Of a stretch of DNA of 64,000 bases, positions 41,783 to 50,009 are shown piece after piece. Each line of letters starts with the position of its first letter. Position 1 is the first letter of the stretch. The DNA is from JABFWF01 sp035539135. GTDB lineage: Bacteria; Pseudomonadota; Gammaproteobacteria; Xanthomonadales; Xanthomonadaceae. The notes beneath the pieces were generated by a model. That model did no database searches. It was not told the origin of the DNA and was given only the letters and a program-made list of their open reading frames with translations. Both the position numbers and the translations under genes were made by a program. The stretch lies in NCBI GenBank assembly GCA_035539135.1, contig DATLJD010000002.1, forward strand, positions 1 through 64,000, given 5' to 3'.

Positions 41783-42298
41783 ATGACGCCTATCGCCCCG
41801 TCCACGCTGTCGCCGGTGCTGCTCACCGCGGCGGTCGGCTTTGCCTATTTCCGCCGCATCCGGCGCAGCTTCGGCCGCCAGCCGTACCGCCCGCGCCGCG
41901 GCTATGCGCGGCTGGCGCTGCTGGCGGTGGCAGTCGTCGGCCTGTGTTTTGCGGCGCTGGCGATGCCGGTGGACGGCATGGCGGTCGCGGTGTTCGCCGG
42001 GCTGGGCGCGGGCGGCGCGCTTGGCGCCTTCGCGTTGCGGCACACGCGGATCGAACTGGTCGACGGCGCGCGCTGCTACACGCCCAACCCGTGGATCGGC
42101 GGCACGCTGTCGCTGCTGCTGCTCGGCCGGCTCGCCTGGCGTTACACCCATGGCGCCTTCGCGATGGGTGGCGCGGCGGCGCCGCAGCAACCGAGTCCGC
42201 TGACCTTCGGCATCGCCGCGATCCTGGTCGGTTTCTACTTCGTCAACGGCGCCGGCCTGGCGTGGCGGATGCGCGAGTTGGCGACGCCGCGCGGCTAG
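41783..42298 (+). CDS. Four-helix membrane protein, DUF1453/CcdC-like
   Basis: The 171-residue protein has a short N-terminal hydrophobic stretch, a basic patch (FRRIRRSFGRQPYRPRRGYAR) and three further helices. The RRI.R.FG.Q..RP pattern recalls DUF1453/CcdC-like membrane proteins, but I hold this loosely. It lies directly after the broken SGNH copy, in the place where an intact copy would be divergent from it. It is convergent with the GNAT gene (seven-base gap). Confidence 0.65.
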   Translation: MTPIAPSTLSPVLLTAAVGFAYFRRIRRSFGRQPYRPRRGYARLALLAVAVVGLCFAALAMPVDGMAVAVFAGLGAGGALGAFALRHTRIELVDGARCYTPNPWIGGTLSLLLLGRLAWRYTHGAFAMGGAAAPQQPSPLTFGIAAILVGFYFVNGAGLAWRMRELATPRG

Positions 42299-42305
42299 CG
42301 CCGCG

Positions 42306-42803
42306 TCACAGCGGCAACCGGTACGGATGGCACCACAGCATGCCGTGCCAGCGCCGGCGCGGACCGCTGGGAACGTAGCCCAGCGCCTCGTAGAACGGGC
42401 GCGCGACGGAGGTGCTGCACAGGTGCAGCGCGGGCAGTTGCGCGCGCCGTGCCTCCGCCGCCAGCGCCGCGTGCAGGGCGCGCCCGATGCCGCGCCGCTG
42501 CGCGCCGGGGGCGACGTAGAACAGGCGCAGCTCGCCGGTGGCGTGCAGCATCCCGACCCCGGCGACGAGGCCGTGCAGCGTGCCCACCCGGGTGGTGTTG
42601 TCGGGGTCGGCGATCCACTCCGGGAAACGGGCCGGCGTCTTGTTCGCCAGCCAGGCTTCCAGCGTCTGCGGATCGCCCTGGTGATCGGGTCCGCACAGCG
42701 CCACGATCGAGCGGCGCACGACCGCGATCGCCGGCTCCGCATCGGCCGGCGTCGCGGGGCGGATGGCGATGGCGGCGGGCGCGTCCACCCGGCCATCGTG
42801 CAC
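42306..42803 (-). CDS. GNAT family N-acetyltransferase
   Basis: The 165-residue protein has an IRPATPADAEPAI start and the acetyl-CoA-binding loop LFYVAPGAQRRGIGRALH (motif A, Q/RxxGxG/A). It closes with PALHLCSTSVARPFYEALGY. This is the standard GNAT fold; the acceptor is unknown. The GTG start at 42803 gives a short leader before the fold. Confidence 0.88.
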   Translation of the reverse strand: MHDGRVDAPAAIAIRPATPADAEPAIAVVRRSIVALCGPDHQGDPQTLEAWLANKTPARFPEWIADPDNTTRVGTLHGLVAGVGMLHATGELRLFYVAPGAQRRGIGRALHAALAAEARRAQLPALHLCSTSVARPFYEALGYVPSGPRRRWHGMLWCHPYRLPL

Positions 42804-42944
42804 AGGCCGCGGGCGGCGCGGCAGGGCCCGCGCCAGCCGCAGGGTGTGCCGGATGTGGCGGAACGTCGTACCGCGGCGGCCGGCATGCGGCCTTCATCGG
42901 AGCCGGCGCAGGCTTGGCCGTGGTCCACCGCCCGCGAGGCTCGC

Positions 42945-43154
42945 ATGCACGCCTTCCCGCTCCGCCCGCTGCTGTTCGCCGGCCTCGCCGCGCTCGCGCT
43001 CGCTGGTTGCCGCAGCGACGACGTCGACGGACCGCCGCCCGACGCCACCGCGCTGCCGGAAGGCACCGCGCCGGCCGACGCGCCGGACGAGTCGCCGACC
43101 GACAACACGCCGACGCCGCCGGCCGACCCGGACGCGCCCCCGTCCGCGGCGTGA
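42945..43154 (+). CDS. Small lipoprotein, Pro/Asp-rich
   Basis: The 69-residue product has a lipoprotein signal (LFAGLAALALAGC, Cys at residue 22) and a disordered acidic, Pro/Thr-rich tail ending PPADPDAPPSAA. Similar tiny lipoproteins are common in Xanthomonadaceae and lack known functions. It is divergent from the GNAT gene and upstream of the dioxygenase. Confidence 0.65.
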   Translation: MHAFPLRPLLFAGLAALALAGCRSDDVDGPPPDATALPEGTAPADAPDESPTDNTPTPPADPDAPPSAA

Positions 43155-43208
43155 CGACGCGCGTGCCCCGACCGCGCTAAGGTGGGGCAACCCGCCCGGA
43201 GCGTTCGC

Positions 43209-44072
43209 ATGGCTCCCCCGCCGATGCCCGCCGTGTTCCTCGGCCACGGCAGTCCGATGAACGCGCTGGAGCGCAACCGCTACAGCGACGCCTGGCGCGC
43301 GTTCGGCGCCTCGCTGCCGGCCAGGCCGCGCGCGGTGCTGGTGGTGTCCGCGCACTGGTACGTCAACACCACCGCGGTCACCGCGATGGCGATGCCGCGC
43401 ACCATCCACGACTTCTACGGCTTCCCGCCGGAACTGTTCGCGATGCGCTATCCGGCGCCGGGGCTGCCGGAACTCGCGGAGGAAGTCGCCGACGCGGTCG
43501 CGCCCGATTACGTCGGCGCCGACCACGACAGCTGGGGCCTGGACCACGGCGCGTGGTCGGTGCTGGTGCACGTCTTCCCCGAGGCCGACGTGCCGGTCGT
43601 GCAACTGTCCATCCACGCCCAGCAGCCGGCCGAGTATCACGCGCGGATCGGCGCGAAGCTGGCGGCGCTGCGCCGCAGCGGCGTGCTCGTGCTCGGCAGC
43701 GGCAACGTCGTGCACAACCTGCGCGCGATCGACTGGCGGCAGCCGGACGCCGGCTTCGACTGGGCGCGCCGCTTCGACGAGCGCGCGCGGGAGATCGTCA
43801 CCACCCGCCCGGGCGAGGCGCCGTCGCTGCTCGCCCACCGCGACTACGCGATGGCGGCGCCGACGCCGGAGCACTTCCTTCCGCTGCTCTACGTCACCGG
43901 TTTCGCCGCCGAGACCAACGAGGCGCCGAAGGTGCTGGTGGACGGCTACGCCTACGGCTCGCTGTCGATGACCGCGTTCGTGGTCGGCGGCCCGTGCCCG
44001 CCGCGGGCGGACGCCACGCTGCCCGGTGCGCCGCCGCTGGGCGCCGACGTCCCCCAGGACAGCAACCTGTAA
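43209..44072 (+). CDS. ygiD: 4,5-DOPA dioxygenase extradiol-like protein (YgiD/LigB family)
   Basis: The 287-residue protein belongs to the LigB-type extradiol dioxygenases. Metal-site histidines are in FLGHGSPMNAL, SAHWYVN and the LDHGAWSVLVHVFPEAD region, with a further one in SGNVVHNLR. YgiD-like enzymes open catechol rings such as L-DOPA with a non-haem divalent metal ion. The start at 43209 gives the usual short N-terminus. Twelve bases separate it from the pirin gene, with AAAGGAG between. Confidence 0.88.
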   Translation: MAPPPMPAVFLGHGSPMNALERNRYSDAWRAFGASLPARPRAVLVVSAHWYVNTTAVTAMAMPRTIHDFYGFPPELFAMRYPAPGLPELAEEVADAVAPDYVGADHDSWGLDHGAWSVLVHVFPEADVPVVQLSIHAQQPAEYHARIGAKLAALRRSGVLVLGSGNVVHNLRAIDWRQPDAGFDWARRFDERAREIVTTRPGEAPSLLAHRDYAMAAPTPEHFLPLLYVTGFAAETNEAPKVLVDGYAYGSLSMTAFVVGGPCPPRADATLPGAPPLGADVPQDSNL

Positions 44073-44084
44073 AGGAGCCAGCGC

Positions 44085-44975
44085 ATGCTCGAACGCGTCA
44101 TCGAACAACGCCGCCGCGATCTCGGCGGCTTCGAGGTCGGCCGCGTGCTGCCGGTCGCCGGCAGGCGCATGGTCGGGCCCTTCATCTTCTTCGACCACAT
44201 GGGCCCGATCGACTTCGCCCCGGGCATCCCGCGCAGCGTGGACGTGCGTCCGCACCCGCATATCGGGCTGTCCACGGTGACCTACCTGTTCGAGGGCGAG
44301 ATCATGCACCGCGACAGCGTCGGCTCCGAGCAGCCGATCCGTCCGGGCGAGGTCAACTGGATGACCGCGGGACGCGGCATCACCCACTCCGAGCGCTTCG
44401 AGCGCGCGCGCGCCGAAGGCGGGCCGATGCACGGCATCCAGGCCTGGGTGGCATTGCCGGAAGCGGACGAGGAGGGCGATCCCGCGTTCCACCATTACGG
44501 CCGCGACGCGTTGCCGGTGCTGGAGGACGGCGACGCGTGGATGCGGCTGGTCGCCGGCGCGGCGTTCGGGGCGCGCGCGGCGGTGCGCACGCATTCGCCG
44601 CTGTGCTACCTGCATTGCGTGCTGCAGCCCGGCGCGCGGCTGCGGCTGCCGGACGAGTATCCGGAGCGCGCGGTGTATGTGGTCGACGGCGAGATCGAGG
44701 CGGGCGGCGTGCGCCACGGTGCCGGCCGCATGCTGGTGTTCCGGCCCGGGCCGGCCGACCTGCAGGCCGTGACGCCGGCGCTGCTGATGCTGCTCGGCGG
44801 CGAACCGCTCGGCCCGCGCTTCATCGAATGGAACTTCGTGTCCTCGCGCCCGGAACGCATCGAGCAGGCCAAGGCCGACTGGCGCGCCGGCCGCATCAAG
44901 CTGCCCGACCTGGACCACGGCGAGTTCATCCCGTTGCCGCCGGACCCGGCGCCGCCGCCGAATCCGATGTCCTGA
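44085..44975 (+). CDS. Pirin family protein
   Basis: The 296-residue bicupin has the pirin N-terminal cupin with metal ligands H57 and H59 (RPHPHIGLSTVTYLFEG), H101 (GITHSERF) and E103. A C-terminal cupin contains the VVDGEIEAGG and FRPGPADLQA strands. Bacterial pirins can be quercetinases or redox-linked regulators. It follows the YgiD-like gene in a likely two-gene unit acting on aromatic compounds. Confidence 0.9.
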   Translation: MLERVIEQRRRDLGGFEVGRVLPVAGRRMVGPFIFFDHMGPIDFAPGIPRSVDVRPHPHIGLSTVTYLFEGEIMHRDSVGSEQPIRPGEVNWMTAGRGITHSERFERARAEGGPMHGIQAWVALPEADEEGDPAFHHYGRDALPVLEDGDAWMRLVAGAAFGARAAVRTHSPLCYLHCVLQPGARLRLPDEYPERAVYVVDGEIEAGGVRHGAGRMLVFRPGPADLQAVTPALLMLLGGEPLGPRFIEWNFVSSRPERIEQAKADWRAGRIKLPDLDHGEFIPLPPDPAPPPNPMS

Positions 44976-44990
44976 CCGCGCCATGCCGTG

Positions 44991-45086
44991 GAGCGGCGCT
45001 TGCTCCGCTGTTTTTGCCGCGACAATCCATAGAGCGGAGTTGCTCCGCGGCGCCGCCACGCAGAAGCCAGCGGAGCAAGCTCCGCT
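44991..45086. repeat. Three GGAGCAAGCTCC-type palindromes
   Basis: Inverted repeats of the AGCGGAGC/GCTCCGCT family occur at 44991-45010 (followed by five T), 45031-45050 and 45069-45086; the last is perfect with an AA spacer. Related copies are at 52329 and 55264. The first may terminate the pirin transcript. Confidence 0.75.
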
Positions 45087-45157
45087 CTACGGGGCGGGGC
45101 GTCGCCGTGCCGCGCCTCGACACGCCTCGCCGCCCCGCCAGCGGTTAGGCTTCGCCG

Positions 45158-45829
45158 ATGCGCCTCGCCTTCCACCCCTTTCGGCTCCTCGCCCGCCGCC
45201 ACCCCTCGGCCTTGCTGCTGGCCGCGCAGCTGCTCAGCCTGATGCTGTACCCGGCGATGGACAACACCTCGGAGGGGCGGCTGCTGTTCGGCGCGGTCGC
45301 GCTGGTGGTGATCCCGCTGGCGGTGTGGGTGGTCAGTCGCGGCCACGCCAGCACCCGCATCGCGTGGATGCTGGCGATCCCGGCGGTGCTGCTCACGGTG
45401 ACCGGCATCGCCCTCGACGAACGCGCGATCCTGCCGTGGTCCGCGTCGCTGGAAGCGATCCTGTACTTCTACGCAGCGGGCACACTGATCGCCTACATGC
45501 TGCGCGATCCGCACGTCAGCACCGACGACCTGTTCGCCGCCGGCGCGGCGTTCACGCTGCTGGCGTGGGGGTTCGCCTACGCCTACTTCGTCTGCCAGTC
45601 GTGGGTGCCCGGCAGCTTCACCGGCCTGGAGCCCGAACGCCGGCGCACCTGGATGGAGTTGCTGTTCCTCAGCTTCACCAACCTCTCGGCGACCGGCGCC
45701 GGCGACATCATCCCGGTCAGTTCGCCGGCGCGGGCGCTGGTGATGCTGGAGCAGTTCGCCGGCGTCGGCTACATCGCAACGGTGGTGTCGCGCCTGATCG
45801 GCCTGACGGTGGTCGCGCGCAAGCGCTGA
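45158..45829 (+). CDS. Ion channel protein with unusual selectivity filter
   Basis: The 223-residue membrane protein has four or five N-terminal helices and a pore region near the C-terminus: LFLSFTNLSATGAGDIIPVS followed by a last helix. The layout matches Ion_trans_2 two-helix pores, but the filter is TGAGD, not the potassium-selective TxGYGD. Ion selectivity is therefore uncertain. No ligand-binding or RCK domain is attached. It is monocistronic, between two palindrome-rich gaps. Confidence 0.8.
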   Translation: MRLAFHPFRLLARRHPSALLLAAQLLSLMLYPAMDNTSEGRLLFGAVALVVIPLAVWVVSRGHASTRIAWMLAIPAVLLTVTGIALDERAILPWSASLEAILYFYAAGTLIAYMLRDPHVSTDDLFAAGAAFTLLAWGFAYAYFVCQSWVPGSFTGLEPERRRTWMELLFLSFTNLSATGAGDIIPVSSPARALVMLEQFAGVGYIATVVSRLIGLTVVARKR

Positions 45830-45840
45830 CGCGCGCTTTC

Positions 45841-45915
45841 CCCTCTCCCGCTTGCGGGAGAGGGTTGGGGTGAGGGCGCTCCTGCTCTTCTCCCTCCCCC
45901 GCTTGCGGGGGAGGG
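45841..45915. repeat. Two REP-like palindromes after the ion channel gene
   Basis: Palindromes at 45841-45864 (CCCTCTCCCGC arms) and 45892-45915 (CCCTCCCCCGC arms) share a TT loop and the tail TTGGGGTGAGGGCG. They are in the same orientation just beyond the channel stop. Confidence 0.85.
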
Positions 45916-46010
45916 TTGGGGTGGGGTGAGTGCAACGCCGCGACACCTTCGCAATCCTTGAGATGCGGGCCGGCCAGCCTGCGCTCCCGTCCACTCGACC
46001 GGAGCCCGCC

Positions 46011-46322
46011 ATGCACACCGACCGCGATCCCGCTGCCCGCATCCTGCGCCGCCTCGACCTGATCCTGCGCCGCACCGTCGCCATCGGCCTGGTGCTCGTG
46101 CTGTGCGTGCCGGCCCTGCGCGCGGGCAGCGCCTGGTTCGGCGCCGGTGCGCTGTGGCTGGTGGCGATGCCGCTGGCCAGTCTGTGGGCGCTGCACCGCT
46201 TCCGCCTGCCCGCGCGGCAGCATGCGATGACCGCGCGCGGGTTCGCGCCGCGCCGCCGGCGCGGGGCGCAGGCGCGGCGCCGGCGGTGCGCGCCGGAACC
46301 GCGCCTCGCGCGTGCGGCCTGA
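46011..46322 (+). CDS. Small membrane protein, unknown
   Basis: This 103-residue protein has two hydrophobic segments (about 24-40 and 45-63) and a very Arg-rich C-terminal tail of about 40 residues. I do not recognise a family. The tail is likely cytoplasmic and might bind nucleic acid, or be a by-product of high GC. The coding status is reasonable from the start context (CCGGAGCCCGCC before ATG) but not certain. Confidence 0.5.
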   Translation: MHTDRDPAARILRRLDLILRRTVAIGLVLVLCVPALRAGSAWFGAGALWLVAMPLASLWALHRFRLPARQHAMTARGFAPRRRRGAQARRRRCAPEPRLARAA

Positions 46323-46444
46323 CGTATCGGCGAACCGCCTGCGCTTGACGTGCGCCGCCGCCCGCGGCATGACCGCGGGCACGGCCGTTGCGCGCGCGGT
46401 TTTGCTAGGGTTGGGGGTTCCATCCCCACCCGACGAGAGGCCGC

Positions 46445-48577
46445 ATGCCGACTCCCGCCCGCCACCTCCTGGCCCTGGCCGCCGGCCTGGCGCTCGCGCC
46501 AGCCTTCGCCGCACCGCAGGAGCCCGCCGTGTCCCAGACCGCGTCCCCCCAGCCCGCCGATCCCTACCTCTGGCTCGAGGACGTCACCGGCGAGAAGCCG
46601 ATGCAGTGGGTGCGCGAGCAGAACGCGCGCACCGACGCCGAGCTCGCCGGCGCGCCGGCCTTCGACCAGCTCGAAGGCGAGATCCGCGCGATCCTCGACT
46701 CCGACGCGAAGATCCCCTTCGTCCAGAAGATGGGCGACTACTACTACAACTTCTGGCAGGACGCGGAGCACCAGCGCGGCCTGTGGCGGCGCACCACGCT
46801 CGCCGAATACCGCAAGCCCGACCCGCAATGGGAGGTGCTGATCGACCTTGACGCACTCAACAAGGCCGAGAACGAGAACTGGGTCTGGCATGGAGCCGAG
46901 TGCCTGCGCCCGGCCTACGAGCGCTGCCTGGTCGCGCTCTCGCGCGGCGGCGCCGACGCCGACGTGACCCGTGAGTTCGACCTGACCAGCAAGAGCTGGG
47001 TGAAGGATGGTTTCTTCCGTCCCGAATCCAAGGGCGGCCTCGGCTGGATCGACCGCGACCGCGTCTATGTCTACACCAACTTCGGCGAGGGCTCGATGAC
47101 GTCCTCGGGCTACCCGCGGATCGTCAAGGAATGGACGCGCGGCACCCCGCTCGACGAGGCGAAGGTCGTCTACGAAGGCAAGCCGGACGACATGTACATT
47201 GCTGCCGGCCACGACGACACGCCGGGCTTCGAGCGCGACTTCGTCACCCGCACGATCGCCTTCTACAACGACGAGCTGTACCTGCGCGGCGCCGACGGCT
47301 CGCTCACCAAGGTGGACGTCCCGAACTCGGCGCAGAAGTCGGTGCAGCGCGAGTGGCTGGGCCTAGAACTGCGCGAGCCGTGGACCGTGGGCGGCAAGAC
47401 CTACCCGGCCGGCGCCTTCATCGTCACCCGCTTCGAAGACTTCATGGCCGGCAAGCGCGACTTCGACGTGCTGTTCGCGCCGACCGAGACCACGTCGCTG
47501 GCCGGCGCCACGATGACCAAGTCGCAGCTGGTGCTGAACGTGCTCGACAACGTGCAGAACAAGCTGTTCCTGTTCCGCCACGGCGCGGATGGCTGGAGCT
47601 CGCAGCCGCTGGACGTCGGCGCGGTCGCGCTCGGCACCACCAGCGTCAGCGCGGTCGACGCCGACGAGAGCGACCAGGTCTGGATCACCACCACCAACTA
47701 CCTCACGCCGACCACCCTGGTGCTGGCCGAGCCCGGCGAGCCGGACTCGCGCGAGACGCTGAAGACCATGCCGACCTTCTTCGACGCGTCGAAGGCGGTG
47801 CTGGAGCAGCACTTCGCGACCAGCAAGGACGGCACCCGCGTGCCGTACTTCATCGTGCATCCGAAGGATTTGAAGCATGACGGCACCGCGCCGACCCTGC
47901 TGTACGGCTACGGCGGCTTCGAGATCTCGCTGACGCCGTCGTACTCGGGCACGGTCGGCAAGGGCTGGATCGAGCAGGGCGGCGTGTACGTGGTCGCCAA
48001 CATCCGCGGCGGCGGCGAGTACGGCCCGCGCTGGCACCAGGCCGCGCTCAAGGCCAACCGGCACAAGGCGTACGAGGACTTCGCCGCGGTCGCGCAGGAC
48101 CTGGTCGCGCGCAAGATCACCTCGCCCGCGCACCTCGGCATCATGGGCGGCAGCAACGGCGGCCTGCTCACCGGCAACATGCTGACCCAGTACCCGGAGC
48201 TGTTCGGCGCGGTGGTGATCCAGGTGCCGCTGCTGGACATGAAGCGCTACAGCCACCTGCTGGCCGGTGCGTCATGGATGGCCGAGTACGGCGACCCGGA
48301 CACCGCGGACTGGGAGTACATCCGGACGTTCTCGCCGTACCAGCTGTTCGATCCGGCGAAGGATTACCCGCCGACCTTCATCTGGACGACCACGCGCGAC
48401 GACCGCGTGCATCCCGGCCACGCCCGCAAGATGGCCGCGAAGATGCTCGCCGCCGACAAGGACGTGCGCTACTACGAGAACACCGAGGGCGGCCACGGCG
48501 CCGGCGCGACCAACAAGCAGGCCGCGCACATGTGGGCGCTGACCTACCGCTTCCTGTGGAACGAGCTGGCGCGCTGA
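46445..48577 (+). CDS. Prolyl oligopeptidase family serine peptidase (S9A), secreted
   Basis: The 710-residue enzyme has a signal peptide (LLALAAGLALAPAFA) and a beta-propeller domain (about 90-430). Its C-terminal alpha/beta-hydrolase domain has the nucleophile in MGGSNGGLL, the Asp in TTRDDRVHPGHA and the His in GGHGAG. It cleaves short peptides after proline in the periplasm. The length is normal for S9A. It is monocistronic, with the start at 46445. Confidence 0.93.
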   Translation: MPTPARHLLALAAGLALAPAFAAPQEPAVSQTASPQPADPYLWLEDVTGEKPMQWVREQNARTDAELAGAPAFDQLEGEIRAILDSDAKIPFVQKMGDYYYNFWQDAEHQRGLWRRTTLAEYRKPDPQWEVLIDLDALNKAENENWVWHGAECLRPAYERCLVALSRGGADADVTREFDLTSKSWVKDGFFRPESKGGLGWIDRDRVYVYTNFGEGSMTSSGYPRIVKEWTRGTPLDEAKVVYEGKPDDMYIAAGHDDTPGFERDFVTRTIAFYNDELYLRGADGSLTKVDVPNSAQKSVQREWLGLELREPWTVGGKTYPAGAFIVTRFEDFMAGKRDFDVLFAPTETTSLAGATMTKSQLVLNVLDNVQNKLFLFRHGADGWSSQPLDVGAVALGTTSVSAVDADESDQVWITTTNYLTPTTLVLAEPGEPDSRETLKTMPTFFDASKAVLEQHFATSKDGTRVPYFIVHPKDLKHDGTAPTLLYGYGGFEISLTPSYSGTVGKGWIEQGGVYVVANIRGGGEYGPRWHQAALKANRHKAYEDFAAVAQDLVARKITSPAHLGIMGGSNGGLLTGNMLTQYPELFGAVVIQVPLLDMKRYSHLLAGASWMAEYGDPDTADWEYIRTFSPYQLFDPAKDYPPTFIWTTTRDDRVHPGHARKMAAKMLAADKDVRYYENTEGGHGAGATNKQAAHMWALTYRFLWNELAR

Positions 48578-48730
48578 CGCAAGCCGGCTGTGTGAATGCG
48601 CGGCGCGGCCCGAGCGATCGGCCGCGCCGCGTGTTTTTGCGCGGCTGGCACGCCGTTGCGTGACGGCGCGCGCGGTCGCCGCGTCGCCGGCGTGGTTCGC
48701 TGGCACCAGGCCACCGCCACGGGGGACACG

Positions 48731-49198
48731 ATGACGGAAGCGCAGGCATTGCGGCTGGGCGCGCCGCTGGAACTGTGGGTCGAGCTGGTGCGCGAGGGCG
48801 AGCAGCGCGCCAGCACGCCGCTGCCCGAGATGATCGAGAGCTACCTCGTGTTCCTGCTGCAGCGCCACCAGGGCGACCGCGTGCTGGCCGGCCGTACCCT
48901 GGCGCTGGAATGGCTGCAGGGCCTGGACCTGGTCGGCAGCGTGCGCGCGGACGCGCTGCGCGACGTCGGCGACCGCTGCCTGCTGGTCGCCGGCCTGTAT
49001 CCGCAGGCGGCGCGCCGGCGGCGGGTGACGCCGGGCTACTACGCGGCGATCGGCCAGTCCGCTTACGACGCGGTCGCCGATGCGACGCGCGCCGGCTACG
49101 CCGAGCTGTTCCGCCAGCTCGCGCGCGCGTTCGAGGCGATGCGGCGGGTGCTGACGGGGGTCGCGGCGCTGCCGCCGGTCGCGGTGCGCCTGGCGTAG
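48731..49198 (+). CDS. Conserved hypothetical protein upstream of hslVU
   Basis: This 155-residue, all-helical protein has LELWVELVREGEQRASTPLP at the start and a middle DLVGSVRADALRDVGDRCLLVAGLYP. Similar proteins are seen ahead of hslV in Xanthomonadaceae; no function is known to me. The ATG at 48731 is preferred. A palindrome-filled gap of about 200 bases separates it from hslV, so co-transcription is uncertain. Confidence 0.75.
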   Translation: MTEAQALRLGAPLELWVELVREGEQRASTPLPEMIESYLVFLLQRHQGDRVLAGRTLALEWLQGLDLVGSVRADALRDVGDRCLLVAGLYPQAARRRRVTPGYYAAIGQSAYDAVADATRAGYAELFRQLARAFEAMRRVLTGVAALPPVAVRLA

Positions 49199-49225
49199 TT
49201 GCGCCGCGGCTTGCCCTCACCCCAA

Positions 49226-49310
49226 CCCTCTCCCGCGCGCGGGAGAGGGGGAACGACGGCTTTCACCTCTCCAGCCTGCGGGAGAGGTCGAGCGCGCAGC
49301 GCGAGGGTGA
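49226..49310. repeat. REP-like palindrome pair upstream of hslV
   Basis: A CCCTCTCCCGC hairpin (49226-49249) is followed by an inverted variant (ACCTCTCC/GGGAGAGGT, about 49264-49288) and the GAGCGCGCAGCGCGAGGGTGAGG tail. The gap 49199-49403 has no other content I can support. Confidence 0.8.
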
Positions 49311-49403
49311 GGGCCGGCTCTCTGCCGCCTGACCGCCGCGCCGCCCGCCGCTTGAACCGGCGACCGCCGGCCCCACCTCCGGAGTTCACGCCCCGGAGGC
49401 CGC

Positions 49404-49955
49404 ATGGATCCCAGCCGCAATCCCACTGTCTTCCACGCCACGACCATCGTCTCGGTGCGCCGCGGCGGGCGCGTCGCGGTCGGCGGCGACGGCCAGGTCA
49501 CCCTCGGCAACACGGTGATGAAGGCGAACGCGCGCAAGGTGCGCCGGCTCGGCCGCGACGGCCAGGTGCTGGCCGGCTTCGCCGGCGCCGCCGCCGACGC
49601 GTTCACGCTGTTCGAACTGTTCGAGTCGAAACTGGAGAAGCACGGCCAGCTCACCCGCGCCGCGGTCGAGCTCGCCAAGGACTGGCGCACCGAGCGCCGG
49701 CTCGGCAAGCTCGAGGCGCTGCTCGCGGTGGCCGACAAGGAAACCTCGCTGATCGTCGGCGGCACCGGCGACGTGATCGAGCCGGAGGACGGCATCATCG
49801 CGATCGGTTCCGGCGGTCCCTACGCGCTGTCGGCGGCGCGCGCGCTGGTCGCGCACACCGAACTCGACGCGCGCAGCCTCGTCGAGGAGTCGCTGAAGAT
49901 CGCCGGCGACGTGTGCATCTACACCAACCGCAACATCGTCGTCGAAGAACTCTGA
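49404..49955 (+). CDS. hslV: HslV, peptidase subunit of the HslUV protease
   Basis: The 183-residue protein is proteasome-related. The propeptide ends before TTIVSVRR, so processing would expose T13 as the catalytic N-terminal threonine. GDGQVTLGNTVMK and the GSGGPYALSAA strand are characteristic. HslV forms a double six-membered ring degrading misfolded proteins. hslU follows after 54 bases. Confidence 0.96.
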   Translation: MDPSRNPTVFHATTIVSVRRGGRVAVGGDGQVTLGNTVMKANARKVRRLGRDGQVLAGFAGAAADAFTLFELFESKLEKHGQLTRAAVELAKDWRTERRLGKLEALLAVADKETSLIVGGTGDVIEPEDGIIAIGSGGPYALSAARALVAHTELDARSLVEESLKIAGDVCIYTNRNIVVEEL

Positions 49956-50009
49956 CATCCCGGCGCCGCGGCCCCGGCCCGCGCGCGGTTCCCCCGCACA
50001 GGACCTTCC

